Source: Hordeum vulgare subsp. vulgare | Taxonomy: Eukaryota > Streptophyta > Magnoliopsida > Poales > Poaceae | Direction: 5' to 3' | Assembly: GCF_904849725.1 (NCBI RefSeq) | Contig: NC_058519.1 | Coordinates: forward strand, 575,825,669 to 575,889,668 | DNA: 64,000 nucleotides | Shown here: positions 1 to 9,993 of the stretch, piece by piece | Layout: the number at the start of each line of letters is the position of its first letter | Position numbering within the stretch: position 1 is the stretch's first letter | The notes under the pieces: generated by a model | Databases searched by the model: none | Told to the model about the DNA's origin: nothing | Seen by the model: only the letters and a program-made list of their open reading frames with translations | Made by a program: the position numbers and the translations under genes

Positions 1-34
1 GGTGACCTCCTGGGAAGTCCTCGTGTTGCATTCC
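1..34 (+). rRNA. 5S rRNA: 5S rRNA gene, 3' fragment cut by window edge
   Basis: Corresponds to +86 to +119 of the gene (from within box C to the 3' end). The 5' part lies outside the window. Confidence 0.93.
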
Positions 35-159
35 CCTTTTTAAATATATTTTTGCGCCACGTGACAAGGATGACGCGGGAGCGTGATCTATATGACCTCA
101 TTTTCTTATTTTTGACGATTACTGTGTGACTTTTCCCACCGCGCTTGACACCCAACGAC

Positions 160-198
<39 letters not shown>

Positions 199-234
199 GG
201 GCAAGCATAAGGAACAAATAGATAGTTGCATGTC
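35..234 (+). other. 5S non-transcribed spacer (first)
   Basis: Complete spacer with T-run terminator, CACGTG, conserved TGACACCCAACGAC block, TAG tract and 5' flank of the next gene. It is representative of the spacers between all later genes. No independent gene is visible in it. Confidence 0.9.
200..234 (+). promoter_or_regulatory. 5' flanking promoter element of 5S gene (representative)
   Basis: This 35-bp flank precedes almost every gene in the window with few changes. It has CATAAGG at about -29 to -23, where plant 5S genes usually carry a TATA-like element, GC at -7/-6 and C at -1. In Arabidopsis the known upstream signals are TATATA at -28, GC at -12 and C at -1. The C at -1 is therefore conserved here, while the TATA-like and GC positions differ. 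That its strong conservation reflects promoter function is an inference; array homogenisation would also conserve it. Confidence 0.6.
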
Positions 235-353
235 GGATGCGATCATACCAGCACTAAAGCACCGGATCCCATCAGAACTCCGAAGTTAAGCGTGCTTGGG
301 CGAGAGTAGTACTAGGATGGGTGACCTCCTGGGAAGTCCTCGTGTTGCATTCC
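235..353 (+). rRNA. 5S rRNA: 5S ribosomal RNA gene (consensus copy)
   Basis: Encodes 5S rRNA of the large cytosolic ribosomal subunit, transcribed by RNA polymerase III with TFIIIA bound to the internal control region. The 119-nt gene starts at GGATGCGATC and ends at TTGCATTCC. Terminal stem: GGATGC can pair with GCATTC with one G-U wobble, which leaves a short C tail and supports these ends; the mature end could be one base further. Plant hallmarks: ATACCAGCAC at +11, GGATCC at +30, GTTAAGCG at +51, GTAGTACTAGGATGGG at +72. TAAAGC at +21 and CCGAAG at +46 match grass-type 5S. This copy equals the consensus of the array; later entries list differences from it. Unit 316 bp. Confidence 0.97.
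284..328 (+). promoter_or_regulatory. Internal control region (box A, IE, box C)
   Basis: By position, box A spans +50 to +64 (284-298), the intermediate element CGAGAG +67 to +72 (301-306), and box C about +80 to +94 (314-328). These are the TFIIIA/TFIIIC binding elements known for plant 5S genes. The assignment is by position and sequence similarity. Recurrent substitutions fall inside box A (53-58) and box C (82-89) in some units. Confidence 0.8.
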
Positions 354-355
354 CC

Positions 356-372
356 TTTTTAAATATATTTTT
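356..372 (+). terminator. RNA polymerase III T-run terminator (representative)
   Basis: Two runs of five T (356-360 and 368-372) follow the gene directly, separated by AAATATA. Pol III stops in runs of four or more T, so the second run can act as backup. The pair is present after nearly every gene. Exceptions include 48367 (both runs deleted), 63399 (gene 3' end and first run deleted), 39542 (first run shortened to T4) and 36213 (first run interrupted, CTCTTT). Confidence 0.8.
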
Positions 373-376
373 GCGC

Positions 377-382
377 CACGTG
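377..382. promoter_or_regulatory. CACGTG palindrome in spacer (representative)
   Basis: G-box/E-box core CACGTG about 24 bp past the gene, present in nearly every spacer within GCGCCACGTGAC. It may be a protein site or simply conserved by homogenisation; the sequence alone cannot tell. Confidence 0.4.
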
Positions 383-478
383 ACAAGGATGACGCGGGAG
401 CGTGATCTATATGACCTCATTTTCTTATTTTTGACGATTACTGTGTGACTTTTCCCACCGCGCTTGACACCCAACGAC

Positions 479-511
<33 letters not shown>
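479..511 (+). repeat. (TAG)11 spacer microsatellite (representative)
   Basis: Perfect TAG tract between GACACCCAACGAC and the next gene's 5' flank. Its copy number varies from about 4 to 54 and accounts for almost all unit-length variation. Confidence 0.95.
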
Positions 512-512
<1 letters not shown>

Positions 513-550
513 TGGGGAAAGCATAAGGAACAAATAGATAGTTGCATGTC

Positions 551-669
551 GGATGCGATCATAACAGCACTAAAGCACCGGATCCCATCAGAACTCCGAA
601 GTTAAGCGTGCTTGGGCGAGAGTAGTACTAGGATGGGTGACCTCCTGGGAAGTCCTCGTGTTGCATTCC
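551..669 (+). rRNA. 5S rRNA: 5S rRNA gene
   Basis: C14A only. Unit 292 bp; spacer has TTGATGATT instead of TTGACGATT. Confidence 0.96.
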
Positions 670-842
670 CCTTTTTAAATATATTTTTGCGCCACGTGAC
701 AAGGATGACGCGGGAGCGTGATCTATATGACCTCATTTTCTTATTTTTGATGATTACTGTGTGACTTTTCCCACCGCGCTTGACACCCAACGACTAGTAG
801 TAGTAGGGGCAAGCATAAGGAACAAATAGATAGTTGCATGTC

Positions 843-961
843 GGATGCGATCATACCAGCACTAAAGCACCGGATCCCATCAGAACTCCGAAGTTAAGCG
901 TGCTTGGGCGAGAGTAGTACTAGGATTGGTGACCTCCTGGGAAGTCCTCGTGTTGCATTCC
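843..961 (+). rRNA. 5S rRNA: 5S rRNA gene
   Basis: G85T in box C. Unit 316 bp. Confidence 0.95.
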
Positions 962-1086
962 CCTTTTTAAATATATTTTTGCGCCACGTGACAAGGATGA
1001 CGCGGGAGCGTGATCTATATGACCTCATTTTCTTATTTTTGACGATTACTGTGTGACTTTTCCCACCGCGCTTGACACCCAACGAC

Positions 1087-1120
<34 letters not shown>

Positions 1121-1158
1121 TGGGGAAAGCATAAGGAACAAATAGATAGTTGCATGTC

Positions 1159-1277
1159 GGATGCGATCATAACAGCACTAAAGCACCGGATCCCATCAGA
1201 ACTCCGAAGTTAAGCGTGCTTGGGCGAGAGTAGTACTAGGATGGGTGACCTCCTGGGAAGTCCTCGTGTTGCATTCC
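1159..1277 (+). rRNA. 5S rRNA: 5S rRNA gene
   Basis: C14A. Unit 313 bp; the tract begins AATTAG and contains CAG triplets. Confidence 0.96.
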
Positions 1278-1471
1278 CCTTTTTAAATATATTTTTGCGC
1301 CACGTGACAAGGATGACGCGGGAGCGTGATCTATATGACCTCATTTTCTTATTTTTGACGATTACTGTGTGACTTTTCCCACCGCGCTTGACACCCAACA
1401 ATTAGTAGTAGTAGCAGCAGTAGTAGTAGTAGTAGGGGCAAGCATAAGGAACAAATAGATAGTTGCATGTC

Positions 1472-1590
1472 GGATGCGATCATACCAGCACTAAAGCATC
1501 GGATCCCATCAGAACTTCGAAGTTAAGCGTGCTTGGGCGAGAGTAGTACTAGGATGGGTGACCTCCTGGGAAGTCCTCGTGTTGCATTCC
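1472..1590 (+). rRNA. 5S rRNA: 5S rRNA gene
   Basis: C28T and C46T. Unit 292 bp. Confidence 0.96.
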
Positions 1591-1763
1591 CCTTTTTAAA
1601 TATATTTTTGCGCCACGTGACAAGGATGACGCGGGAGCGTGATCTATATGACCTCATTTTCTTATTTTTGACGATTACTGTGTGACTTTTCCCACCGCGC
1701 TTGACACCCAACGACTAGTAGTAGTAGGGGCAAGCATAAGGAACAAATAGATAGTTGCATGTC

Positions 1764-1882
1764 GGATGCGATCATACCAGCACTAAAGCACCGGATCCCA
1801 TCAGAACTCGGAAGTTAAGCGTGCTTGGGCGAGAGTAGTACTAGGATGGGTCACCTCCTGGGAAGTCCTCGTGTTGCATTCC
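1764..1882 (+). rRNA. 5S rRNA: 5S rRNA gene, box C variant
   Basis: C47G and G89C, a pair shared with 17112, 19304 and 22685. Unit 300 bp. Confidence 0.93.
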
Positions 1883-2063
1883 CCTTTTTAAATATATTTT
1901 TGCGCCACGTGACAAGGAAGACGCGGGACCGTGATCTATATGACCTCATTTTCTTATTTTTGACGATTACTGTGTGACTTTTCCCACCGCGCTTGACACC
2001 CAACGACTAGTAGTAGTAGTAGTAGTAGGGCAAGCATAAGGAACAAATAGATAGTTGCATGTC

Positions 2064-2182
2064 GGATGCGATCATACCAGCACTAAAGCATCGGATCCCA
2101 TCAGAACTCCGAAGTTAAGCGTGCTTGGGCGAGAGTAGTACTAGGATGGGTGACCTCCTGGGAAGTCCTTGTGTTGCATTCC
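2064..2182 (+). rRNA. 5S rRNA: 5S rRNA gene
   Basis: C28T and C107T, as in 9994, 17415 and 19604. Unit 316 bp. Confidence 0.96.
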
Positions 2183-2307
2183 CCTTTTTAAATATATTTT
2201 TGCGCCACGTGACAAGGATGACGCGGGAGCGTGATCTATATGACCTCATTTTCTTATTTTTGACGATTACTGTGTGACTTTTCCCACCGCGCTTGACACC
2301 CAACGAC

Positions 2308-2341
<34 letters not shown>

Positions 2342-2379
2342 TGGGGCAAGCATAAGGAACAAATAGATAGTTGCATGTC

Positions 2380-2498
2380 GGATGCGATCATACCAGCACT
2401 AAAGCACCGGATCCCATCAGAACTCCGAAGTTAAGCGTGCTTGGGCGAGAGTAGTACTAGGATGGGTGACCTCCTGGGAAGTCCTCGTGTTGCATTCC
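2380..2498 (+). rRNA. 5S rRNA: 5S rRNA gene
   Basis: Consensus. Unit 298 bp. Confidence 0.97.
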
Positions 2499-2677
2499 CC
2501 TTTTTAAATATATTTTTGCGCCACGTGACAAGGATGACGCGGGACCGTGATCTATATGACCTCATTTTCTTATTTTTGACGATTACTGTGTGACTTTTCC
2601 CACCGCGCTTGACACCCAACGACTAGTAGTAGTAGTAGTAGGGGCAAGCATAAGGAACAAATAGATAGTTGCATGTC

Positions 2678-2796
2678 GGATGCGATCATACCAGCACTAA
2701 AGCACCGGATCCCATTAGAACTCCGAAGTTAAGCGTGCTTGGGCGAGAGTAGTACTAGGATGGGTGACCTCCTGGGAAGTCCTCGTGTTGCATTCC
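2678..2796 (+). rRNA. 5S rRNA: 5S rRNA gene
   Basis: C39T. Unit 298 bp. Confidence 0.96.
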
Positions 2797-2975
2797 CCTT
2801 TTTAAATATATTTTTGCGCCACGTGACAAGGATGACGCGGGACCGTGATCTATATGACCTCATTTTCTTATTTTTGACGATTACTGTGTGACTTTTCCCA
2901 CCGCGCTTGACACCCAACGACTAGTAGTAGTAGTAGTAGGGGCAAGCATAAGGAACAAATAGATAGTTGCATGTC

Positions 2976-3094
2976 GGATGCGATCATACCAGCACTAAAG
3001 CACCGGATCCCATTAGAACTCCGAAGTTAAGCGTGCTTGGGCGAGAGTAGTACTAGGATGGGTGACCTCCTGGGAAGTCCTCGTGTTGCATTCC
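2976..3094 (+). rRNA. 5S rRNA: 5S rRNA gene
   Basis: C39T, shared with the preceding unit. Unit 298 bp; spacer has CCCATCGCG. Confidence 0.96.
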
Positions 3095-3273
3095 CCTTTT
3101 TAAATATATTTTTGCGCCACGTGACAAGGATGACGCGGGACCGTGATCTATATGACCTCATTTTCTTATTTTTGACGATTACTGTGTGACTTTTCCCATC
3201 GCGCTTGACACCCAACGACTAGTAGTAGTAGTAGTAGGGGCAAGCATAAGGAACAAATAGATAGTTGCATGTC

Positions 3274-3392
3274 GGATGCGATCATACCAGCACTAAAGCA
3301 CCGGATCCCATCAGAACTCCGAAGTTAAGCGTGCTTGGGCGAGAGTAGTACTAGGATGGGTGACCTCCTGGGAAGTCCTCGTGTTGCATTCC
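3274..3392 (+). rRNA. 5S rRNA: 5S rRNA gene
   Basis: Consensus gene. Unit 322 bp; the spacer is altered (TAAAAATATT, CGCGTCAACG). Confidence 0.96.
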
Positions 3393-3517
3393 CCTTTTTA
3401 AAAATATTTTTGCGCCACGTGACAAGGATGACGCGTCAACGTGATCTATATGACCTCATTTTCTTATTTTTGACGATTACTGTGTGACTTTTCCCACCGC
3501 GCTTGACACCCAACGAC

Positions 3518-3559
<42 letters not shown>

Positions 3560-3595
3560 GGGCAAGCATAAGGAACAAATAGATAGTTGCATGTT

Positions 3596-3714
3596 GGATG
3601 CGATCATACCAGCACTAAAGCACCGGATCCCATCAGAACTTCGAAGTTAAGCGTGCTTGGGCGAGAGTAGTACTAGGATGGGTGACCTCCTGGGAAGTCC
3701 TTGTGTTGCATTCC
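3596..3714 (+). rRNA. 5S rRNA: 5S rRNA gene
   Basis: C46T and C107T; -1 base is T, not C. Unit 300 bp. Confidence 0.95.
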
Positions 3715-3895
3715 CCTTTTTAAATATATTTTTGCGCCACGTGACAAGGATGACGCGGGACCGTGATCTATATGACCTCATTTTCTTATTGTTGACGATT
3801 ACTGTGTGACTTTTCCCACCGCGCTTGACACCCAACGACTAGTAGTAGTAGTAGTAGTAGGGCAAGCATAAGGAACAAATAGATAGTTGCATGTC

Positions 3896-4014
3896 GGATG
3901 CGATCATACCAGCACTAAAGCACCGGATCCCATCAGAACTCCGAAGTTAAGCGTGCTTGGGCGAGAGTAGTACTAGGATGGGTGACCTCCTGGGAAGTCC
4001 TCGTGTTGCATTCC
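3896..4014 (+). rRNA. 5S rRNA: 5S rRNA gene
   Basis: Consensus. Unit 307 bp. Confidence 0.97.
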
Positions 4015-4202
4015 CCTTTTTAAATATATTTTTGCGCCACGTGACAAGGATGACGCGGGAGCGTGATCTATATGACCTCATTTTCTTATTTTTGACGATT
4101 ACTGTGTGACTTTTCCCACCGCGCTTGACACCCAACGACTAGTAGTAGTAGTAGTAGTAGTAGTAGGGGCAAGCATAAGGAACAAATAGATAGTTGCATG
4201 TC

Positions 4203-4321
4203 GGATGCGATCATACCAGCACTAAAGCACCGGATCCCATCAGAACTCCGAAGTTAAGCGTGCTTGGGCGAGAGTAGTACTAGGATGGGTGACCTCCTGG
4301 GAAGTCCTCGTGTTGCATTCC
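4203..4321 (+). rRNA. 5S rRNA: 5S rRNA gene
   Basis: Consensus. Unit 292 bp; tract has a TAT triplet. Confidence 0.97.
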
Positions 4322-4494
4322 CCTTTTTAAATATATTTTTGCGCCACGTGACAAGGATGACGCGGGAGCGTGATCTATATGACCTCATTTTCTTATTTTT
4401 GACGATTACTGTGTGACTTTTCCCACCGCGCTTGACACCCAACGACTAGTATTAGTAGGGGCAAGCATAAGGAACAAATAGATAGTTGCATGTC

Positions 4495-4613
4495 GGATGC
4501 GATCATACCAGCACTAAAGCATCGGATCCCATCAGAACTCCGAAGTTAAGCGTGCTTGGGCGAGAGTAGTACTAGGATGGGTGACCTCCTGGGAAATCCT
4601 CGTGTTGCATTCC
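4495..4613 (+). rRNA. 5S rRNA: 5S rRNA gene
   Basis: C28T and G102A. Unit 325 bp with a TAT-interrupted tract. Confidence 0.95.
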
Positions 4614-4819
4614 CCTTTTTAAATATATTTTTGCGCCACGTGACAAGGATGACGCGGGAGCGTGATCTATATGACCTCATTTTCTTATTTTTGACGATTA
4701 CTGTGTGACTTTTCCCACCGCGCTTGACACCCAACGACTAGTAGTAGTAGTAGTATTAGTAGTAGTAGTAGTAGTAGTAGTTGGGGCAAGCATAAGGAAC
4801 AAATAGATAGTTGCATGTC

Positions 4820-4937
4820 GGATGCGATCATAACAGCACTAAAGCACCGGATCCCATCAGAACTCCGAAGTTAAGCGTGCTTGGGCGAGAGTAGTACTAG
4901 GATGGGTGACCTCCTGGAAGTCCTCGTGTTGCATTCC
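4820..4937 (+). rRNA. 5S rRNA: 5S rRNA gene, 1-nt deletion
   Basis: C14A, and one G missing from the GGG at 97-99. Unit 315 bp. One of 11 units with this deletion. Confidence 0.92.
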
Positions 4938-5134
4938 CCTTTTTAAATATATTTTTGCGCCACGTGACAAGGATGACGCGGGAGCGTGATCTATATGACC
5001 TCATTTTCTTATTTTTGACGATTACTGTGTGACTTTTCCCACCGCGCTTGACACCCAACAATTAGTAGTAGTAGCAGCAGTAGTAGTAGTAGTAGTAGGG
5101 GCAAGCATAAGGAACAAATAGATAGTTGCATGTC

Positions 5135-5253
5135 GGATGCGATCATACCAGCACTAAAGCACCGGATCCCATCAGAACTTCGAAGTTAAGCGTGCTTGGG
5201 CGAGAGTAGTACTAGGATGGGTGACCTCCTGGGAAGTCCTCGTGTTGCATTCC
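5135..5253 (+). rRNA. 5S rRNA: 5S rRNA gene
   Basis: C46T. Unit 292 bp; downstream A/T run reads AAATATTTTTTT, a marker shared with 9405, 14049, 15935 and 18407. Confidence 0.96.
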
Positions 5254-5426
5254 CCTTTTTAAATATTTTTTTGCGCCACGTGACAAGGATGACGCGGGAG
5301 CGTGATCTATATGACCTCATTTTCTTATTTTTGACGATTACTGTGTGACTTTTCCCACCGCGCTTGACACCCAACGACTAGTAGTAGTAGGGGCAAGCAT
5401 AAGGAACAAATAGATAGTTGCATGTC

Positions 5427-5545
5427 GGATGCGATCATAACAGCACTAAAGCACCGGATCCCATCAGAACTCCGAAGTTAAGCGTGCTTGGGCGAGAGTA
5501 GTACTAGGATGGGTGACCTCCTGGGAAGTCCTCGTGTTGCATTCC
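5427..5545 (+). rRNA. 5S rRNA: 5S rRNA gene
   Basis: C14A. Unit 313 bp. Confidence 0.96.
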
Positions 5546-5670
5546 CCTTTTTAAATATATTTTTGCGCCACGTGACAAGGATGACGCGGGAGCGTGATCT
5601 ATATGACCTCATTTTCTTATTTTTGACGATTACTGTGTGACTTTTCCCACCGCGCTTGACACCCAACGAC

Positions 5671-5701
<31 letters not shown>

Positions 5702-5739
5702 TGGGGCAAGCATAAGGAACAAATAGATAGTTGCATGTC

Positions 5740-5858
5740 GGGTGCGATCATACCAGCACTAAAGCATCGGATCCCATCAGAACTCCGAAGTTAAGCGTGC
5801 TTGGGCGAGAGTAGTACTAGGATGGGTGACCTCCTGGGAAGTCCTCGTGTTGCATTCC
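5740..5858 (+). rRNA. 5S rRNA: 5S rRNA gene
   Basis: A3G gives the GGGTGC 5' end seen in many other plants; also C28T. Unit 300 bp. Confidence 0.95.
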
Positions 5859-6039
5859 CCTTTTTAAATATATTTTTGCGCCACGTGACAAGGATGACGC
5901 GGGACCGTGATCTATATGACCTCATTTTCTTATTTTTGACGATTACTGTGTGACTTTTCCCACCGCGCTTGACACCCAACGACTAGTAGTAGTAGTAGTA
6001 GTAGGGCAAGCATAAGGAACAAATAGATAGTTGCATGTC

Positions 6040-6158
6040 GGATGCGATCATACCAGCACTAAAGCATCGGATCCCATCAGAACTCCGAAGTTAAGCGTGC
6101 TTGGGCGAGAGTAGTACTAGGATGGGTGACCTCCTGGGAAGTCCTCGTGTTGCATTCC
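6040..6158 (+). rRNA. 5S rRNA: 5S rRNA gene
   Basis: C28T. Unit 299 bp; spacer insertion (TTATTATTTG) near 6230 and CCCATCGCG. Confidence 0.95.
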
Positions 6159-6338
6159 CCTTTTTAAATATATTTTTGCGCCACGTGACAAGGATGACGC
6201 GGGACCGTGATCTATATGACCTCATTTTCTTATTATTTGACGATTACTGTGTGACTTTTCCCATCGCGCTTGACACCCAACGACTAGTAGTAGTAGTAGT
6301 AGGGGCAAGCATAAGGAACAAATAGATAGTTGCATGTC

Positions 6339-6457
6339 GGATGCGATCATACCAGCACTAAAGCACCGGATCCCATCAGAACTCCGAAGTTAAGCGTGCT
6401 TGGGCGAGAGTAGTACTAGGATGGGTGACCTCCTGGGAAGTCCTCGTGTTGCATTCC
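6339..6457 (+). rRNA. 5S rRNA: 5S rRNA gene
   Basis: Consensus gene. Unit 298 bp; spacer CGCGTGAACG. Confidence 0.97.
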
Positions 6458-6636
6458 CCTTTTTAAATATATTTTTGCGCCACGTGACAAGGATGACGCG
6501 TGAACGTGATCTATATGACCTCATTTTCTTATTTTTGACGATTACTGTGTGACTTTTCCCACCGCGCTTGACACCCAACGACTAGTAGTAGTAGTAGTAG
6601 TAGCAAGCATAAGGAACAAATAGATAGTTGCATGTT

Positions 6637-6755
6637 GGATGCGATCATACCAGCACTAAAGCACCGGATCCCATCAGAACTTCGAAGTAAAGCGTGCTTG
6701 GGCGAGAGTAGTACTAGGATGGGTGACCTCCTGGGAAGTCCTCGTGTTGCATTCC
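6637..6755 (+). rRNA. 5S rRNA: 5S rRNA gene, box A variant
   Basis: C46T and T53A (GTAAAGCG in box A); -1 base T. Unit 302 bp. Same set as 7869. Confidence 0.93.
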
Positions 6756-6938
6756 CCTTTTTAAATATATTTTTGCGCCACGTGACAAGGATGACGCGGG
6801 ACCGTGATCTATATGACCTCATTTTCTTATTTTTGACGATTACTGTGTGACTTTTCCCACCGCGCTTGACACCCAACGACTAGTAGTAGTAGTAGTAGTA
6901 GGTAGCAAGCATAAGGAACAAATAGATAGTTGCATGTC

Positions 6939-7057
6939 GGATGCGATCATACCAGCACTAAAGCATCGGATCCCATCAGAACTCCGAAGTTAAGCGTGCT
7001 TGGGCGAGAGTAGTACTAGGATGGGTGACCTCCTGGGAAGTCCTCGTGTTGCATTCC
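6939..7057 (+). rRNA. 5S rRNA: 5S rRNA gene
   Basis: C28T. Unit 298 bp. Confidence 0.96.
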
Positions 7058-7236
7058 CCTTTTTAAATATATTTTTGCGCCACGTGACAAGGATGACGCG
7101 GGACCGTGATCTATATGACCTCATTTTCTTATTTTTGACGATTACTGTGTGACTTTTCCCACCGCGCTTGACACCCAACGACTAGTAGTAGTAGTAGTAG
7201 GGGCAAGCATAAGGAACAAATAGATAGTTGCATGTC

Positions 7237-7355
7237 GGATGCGATCATACCAGCACTAAAGCATCGGATCCCATCAGAACTCCGAAGTTAAGCGTGCTTG
7301 GGCGAGAGTAGTACTAGGATGGGTGACCTCCTGGGAAGTCCTCGTGTTGCATTCC
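7237..7355 (+). rRNA. 5S rRNA: 5S rRNA gene
   Basis: C28T. Unit 309 bp; about 11 bp of ATTTTCTTATT is duplicated in the spacer near 7425-7445. Confidence 0.96.
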
Positions 7356-7545
7356 CCTTTTTAAATATATTTTTGCGCCACGTGACAAGGATGACGCGGG
7401 ACCGTGATCTATATGACCTCATTTTCTTATTATTTTCTTATTTTTGACGATTACTGTGTGACTTTTCCCATCGCGCTTGACACCCAACGACTAGTAGTAG
7501 TAGTAGTAGGGGCAAGCATAAGGAACAAATAGATAGTTGCATGTC

Positions 7546-7664
7546 GGATGCGATCATACCAGCACTAAAGCACCGGATCCCATCAGAACTCCGAAGTTAA
7601 GCGTGCTTGGGCGAGAGTAGTACTAGGATGGGTGACCTCCTGGGAAGTCCTCGTGTTGCATTCC
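7546..7664 (+). rRNA. 5S rRNA: 5S rRNA gene
   Basis: Consensus gene. Unit 323 bp; spacer CGCGTGAACG. Confidence 0.97.
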
Positions 7665-7789
7665 CCTTTTTAAATATATTTTTGCGCCACGTGACAAGGA
7701 TGACGCGTGAACGTGATCTATATGACCTCATTTTCTTATTTTTGACGATTACTGTGTGACTTTTCCCACCGCGCTTGACACCCAACGAC

Positions 7790-7831
<42 letters not shown>

Positions 7832-7868
7832 GGGGCAAGCATAAGGAACAAATAGATAGTTGCATGTT

Positions 7869-7987
7869 GGATGCGATCATACCAGCACTAAAGCACCGGA
7901 TCCCATCAGAACTTCGAAGTAAAGCGTGCTTGGGCGAGAGTAGTACTAGGATGGGTGACCTCCTGGGAAGTCCTCGTGTTGCATTCC
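7869..7987 (+). rRNA. 5S rRNA: 5S rRNA gene, box A variant
   Basis: C46T and T53A; -1 base T. Unit 300 bp. Sister of 6637. Confidence 0.93.
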
Positions 7988-8168
7988 CCTTTTTAAATAT
8001 ATTTTTGCGCCACGTGACAAGGATGACGCGGGACCGTGATCTATATGACCTCATTTTCTTATTTTTGACGATTACTGTGTGACTTTTCCCACCGCGCTTG
8101 ACACCCAACGACTAGTAGTAGTAGTAGTAGTAGGGCAAGCATAAGGAACAAATAGATAGTTGCATGTC

Positions 8169-8287
8169 GGATGCGATCATACCAGCACTAAAGCACCGGT
8201 TCCCATCAGAACTCCGAAGTTAAGCGTGCTTGGGCGAGAGTAGTACTAGGATGGGTGACCTCCTGGGAAGTCCTCGTGTTGCATTCC
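8169..8287 (+). rRNA. 5S rRNA: 5S rRNA gene
   Basis: A32T, which destroys the GGATCC site. Unit 307 bp. Confidence 0.95.
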
Positions 8288-8475
8288 CCTTTTTAAATAT
8301 ATTTTTGCGCCACGTGACAAGGATGACGCGGGAGCGTGATCTATATGACCTCATTTTCTTATTTTTGACGATTACTGTGTGACTTTTCCCACCGCGCTTG
8401 ACACCCAACGACTAGTAGTAGTAGTAGTAGTAGTAGTAGGGGCAAGCATAAGGAACAAATAGATAGTTGCATGTC

Positions 8476-8594
8476 GGATGCGATCATACCAGCACTGAAG
8501 CACCGGATCCCATCAGAACTCCGAAGTTAAGCGTGCTTGGGCGAGAGTAGTACTAGGATGGGTGACCTCCTGGGAAGTCCTCGTGTTGCATTCC
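8476..8594 (+). rRNA. 5S rRNA: 5S rRNA gene
   Basis: A22G. Unit 292 bp. Confidence 0.95.
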
Positions 8595-8767
8595 CCTTTT
8601 TAAATATATTTTTGCGCCACGTGACAAGGATGACGCGGGAGCGTGATCTATATGACCTCATTTTCTTATTTTTGACGATTACTGTGTGACTTTTCCCACC
8701 GCGCTTGACACCCAACGACTAGTAGTAGTAGGGGCAAGCATAAGGAACAAATAGATAGTTGCATGTC

Positions 8768-8886
8768 GGATGCGATCATACCAGCACTAAAGCACCGGAT
8801 CCCATCAGAACTCCGAAGTTAAGCGTGCTTGGGCGAGAGTAGTACTAGGATGGGTGACCTCTTGGGAAGTCCTCGTGTTGCATTCC
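8768..8886 (+). rRNA. 5S rRNA: 5S rRNA gene
   Basis: C95T. Unit 325 bp; the spacer CACGTG is followed by GCAAGG and CTATATG is CTCTATG. Confidence 0.95.
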
Positions 8887-9092
8887 CCTTTTTAAATATA
8901 TTTTTGCGCCACGTGGCAAGGATGACGCGGGAGCGTGATCTCTATGACCTCATTTTCTTATTTTTGACGATTACTGTGTGACTTTTCCCACCGCGCTTGA
9001 CACCCAACGACTAGTAGTAGTAGTAGTATTAGTAGTAGTAGTAGTAGTAGTAGTTGGGGCAAGCATAAGGAACAAATAGATAGTTGCATGTC

Positions 9093-9210
9093 GGATGCGA
9101 TCATAACAGCACTAAAGCACCGGATCCCATCAGAACTCCGAAGTTAAGCGTGCTTGGGCGAGAGTAGTACTAGGATGGGTGACCTCCTGGAAGTCCTCGT
9201 GTTCCATTCC
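9093..9210 (+). rRNA. 5S rRNA: 5S rRNA gene, 1-nt deletion
   Basis: C14A, one G lost at 97-99, and G113C in the terminal stem. Unit 312 bp. Confidence 0.9.
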
Positions 9211-9404
9211 CCTTTTTAAATATATTTTTGCGCCACGTGACAAGGATGACGCGGGAGCGTGATCTATATGACCTCATTTTCTTATTTTTGACGATTACTG
9301 TGTGACTTTTCCCACCGCGCTTGACACCCAACAATTAGTAGTAGTAGCAGTAGTAGTAGTAGTAGTAGGGGCAAGCATAAGGAACAAATAGATAGTTGCA
9401 TGTC

Positions 9405-9523
9405 GGATGCGATCATACCAGCACTAAAACACCGGATCCCATCAGAACTTCGAAGTTAAGCGTGCTTGGGCGAGAGTAGTACTAGGATGGGTGACCTCAT
9501 GGGAAGTCCTCGTGTTGCATTCC
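9405..9523 (+). rRNA. 5S rRNA: 5S rRNA gene
   Basis: G25A, C46T and C95A. Unit 292 bp; AAATATTTTTTT marker; spacer GACCCCCAACG. Confidence 0.93.
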
Positions 9524-9696
9524 CCTTTTTAAATATTTTTTTGCGCCACGTGACAAGGATGACGCGGGAGCGTGATCTATATGACCTCATTTTCTTATTT
9601 TTGACGATTACTGTGTGACTTTTCCCACCGCGCTTGACCCCCAACGACTAGTAGTAGTAGGGGCAAGCATAAGGAACAAATAGATAGTTGCATGTC

Positions 9697-9815
9697 GGAT
9701 GCGATCATAACAGCACTAAAGCACCGGATCCCAACAGAACTCCGAAGTTAAGCGTGCTTGGGCGAGAGTAGTACTAGGATGGGTGACCTCCTGGGAAGTC
9801 CTCGTGTTGCATTCC
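9697..9815 (+). rRNA. 5S rRNA: 5S rRNA gene
   Basis: C14A and T38A. Unit 297 bp. Confidence 0.95.
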
Positions 9816-9993
9816 CCTTTTTAAATATATTTTTGCGCCACGTGACAAGGATGACGCGGGAGCGTGATCTATATGACCTCATTTTCTTATTTTTGACGAT
9901 TACTGTGTGACTTTTCCCACCGCGCTTGACACCCAACGACTAGTAGTAGTAGTAGTAGGGCAAGCATAAGGAACAAATAGATAGTTGCATGTC

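Larger units (their letters stand above)
3274..5426 (+). repeat. Seven-unit block, copy 1 (partner 7546-9696)
   Basis: Unit lengths 322/300/307/292/325/315/292 match 323/300/307/292/325/312/292 at an offset of about 4.27 kb. Shared markers include the delG gene followed by the AAATATTTTTTT unit. Confidence 0.85.
7546..9696 (+). repeat. Seven-unit block, copy 2 (partner 3274-5426)
   Basis: Copy 2 has its own changes (A32T, A22G, C95T, G113C, G25A, C95A), so it has diverged since duplication. Confidence 0.85.

Noticed and set aside
286..474. A 62-codon minus-strand open frame repeated about 180 times across the array (basic, Arg/Lys-rich)
   Set aside because: It lies antisense across the 5S gene and its spacer, stops at the TTA of box A, and is repeated only because the unit is repeated. 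It breaks in units with G89C, G108A or small indels with no sign of coding constraint.
6632..6850. Plus-strand open frames of about 72 codons starting at ATG in the 5S flank
   Set aside because: They appear only where a point change in box A (T53A, A54T, A55T) removes the TAA stop in GTTAAGC. They are by-products of 5S gene mutations.
7425..7445. Possible small insertion element in the spacer
   Set aside because: It is a simple direct duplication of about 11 bp of adjacent AT-rich sequence, with no element features.
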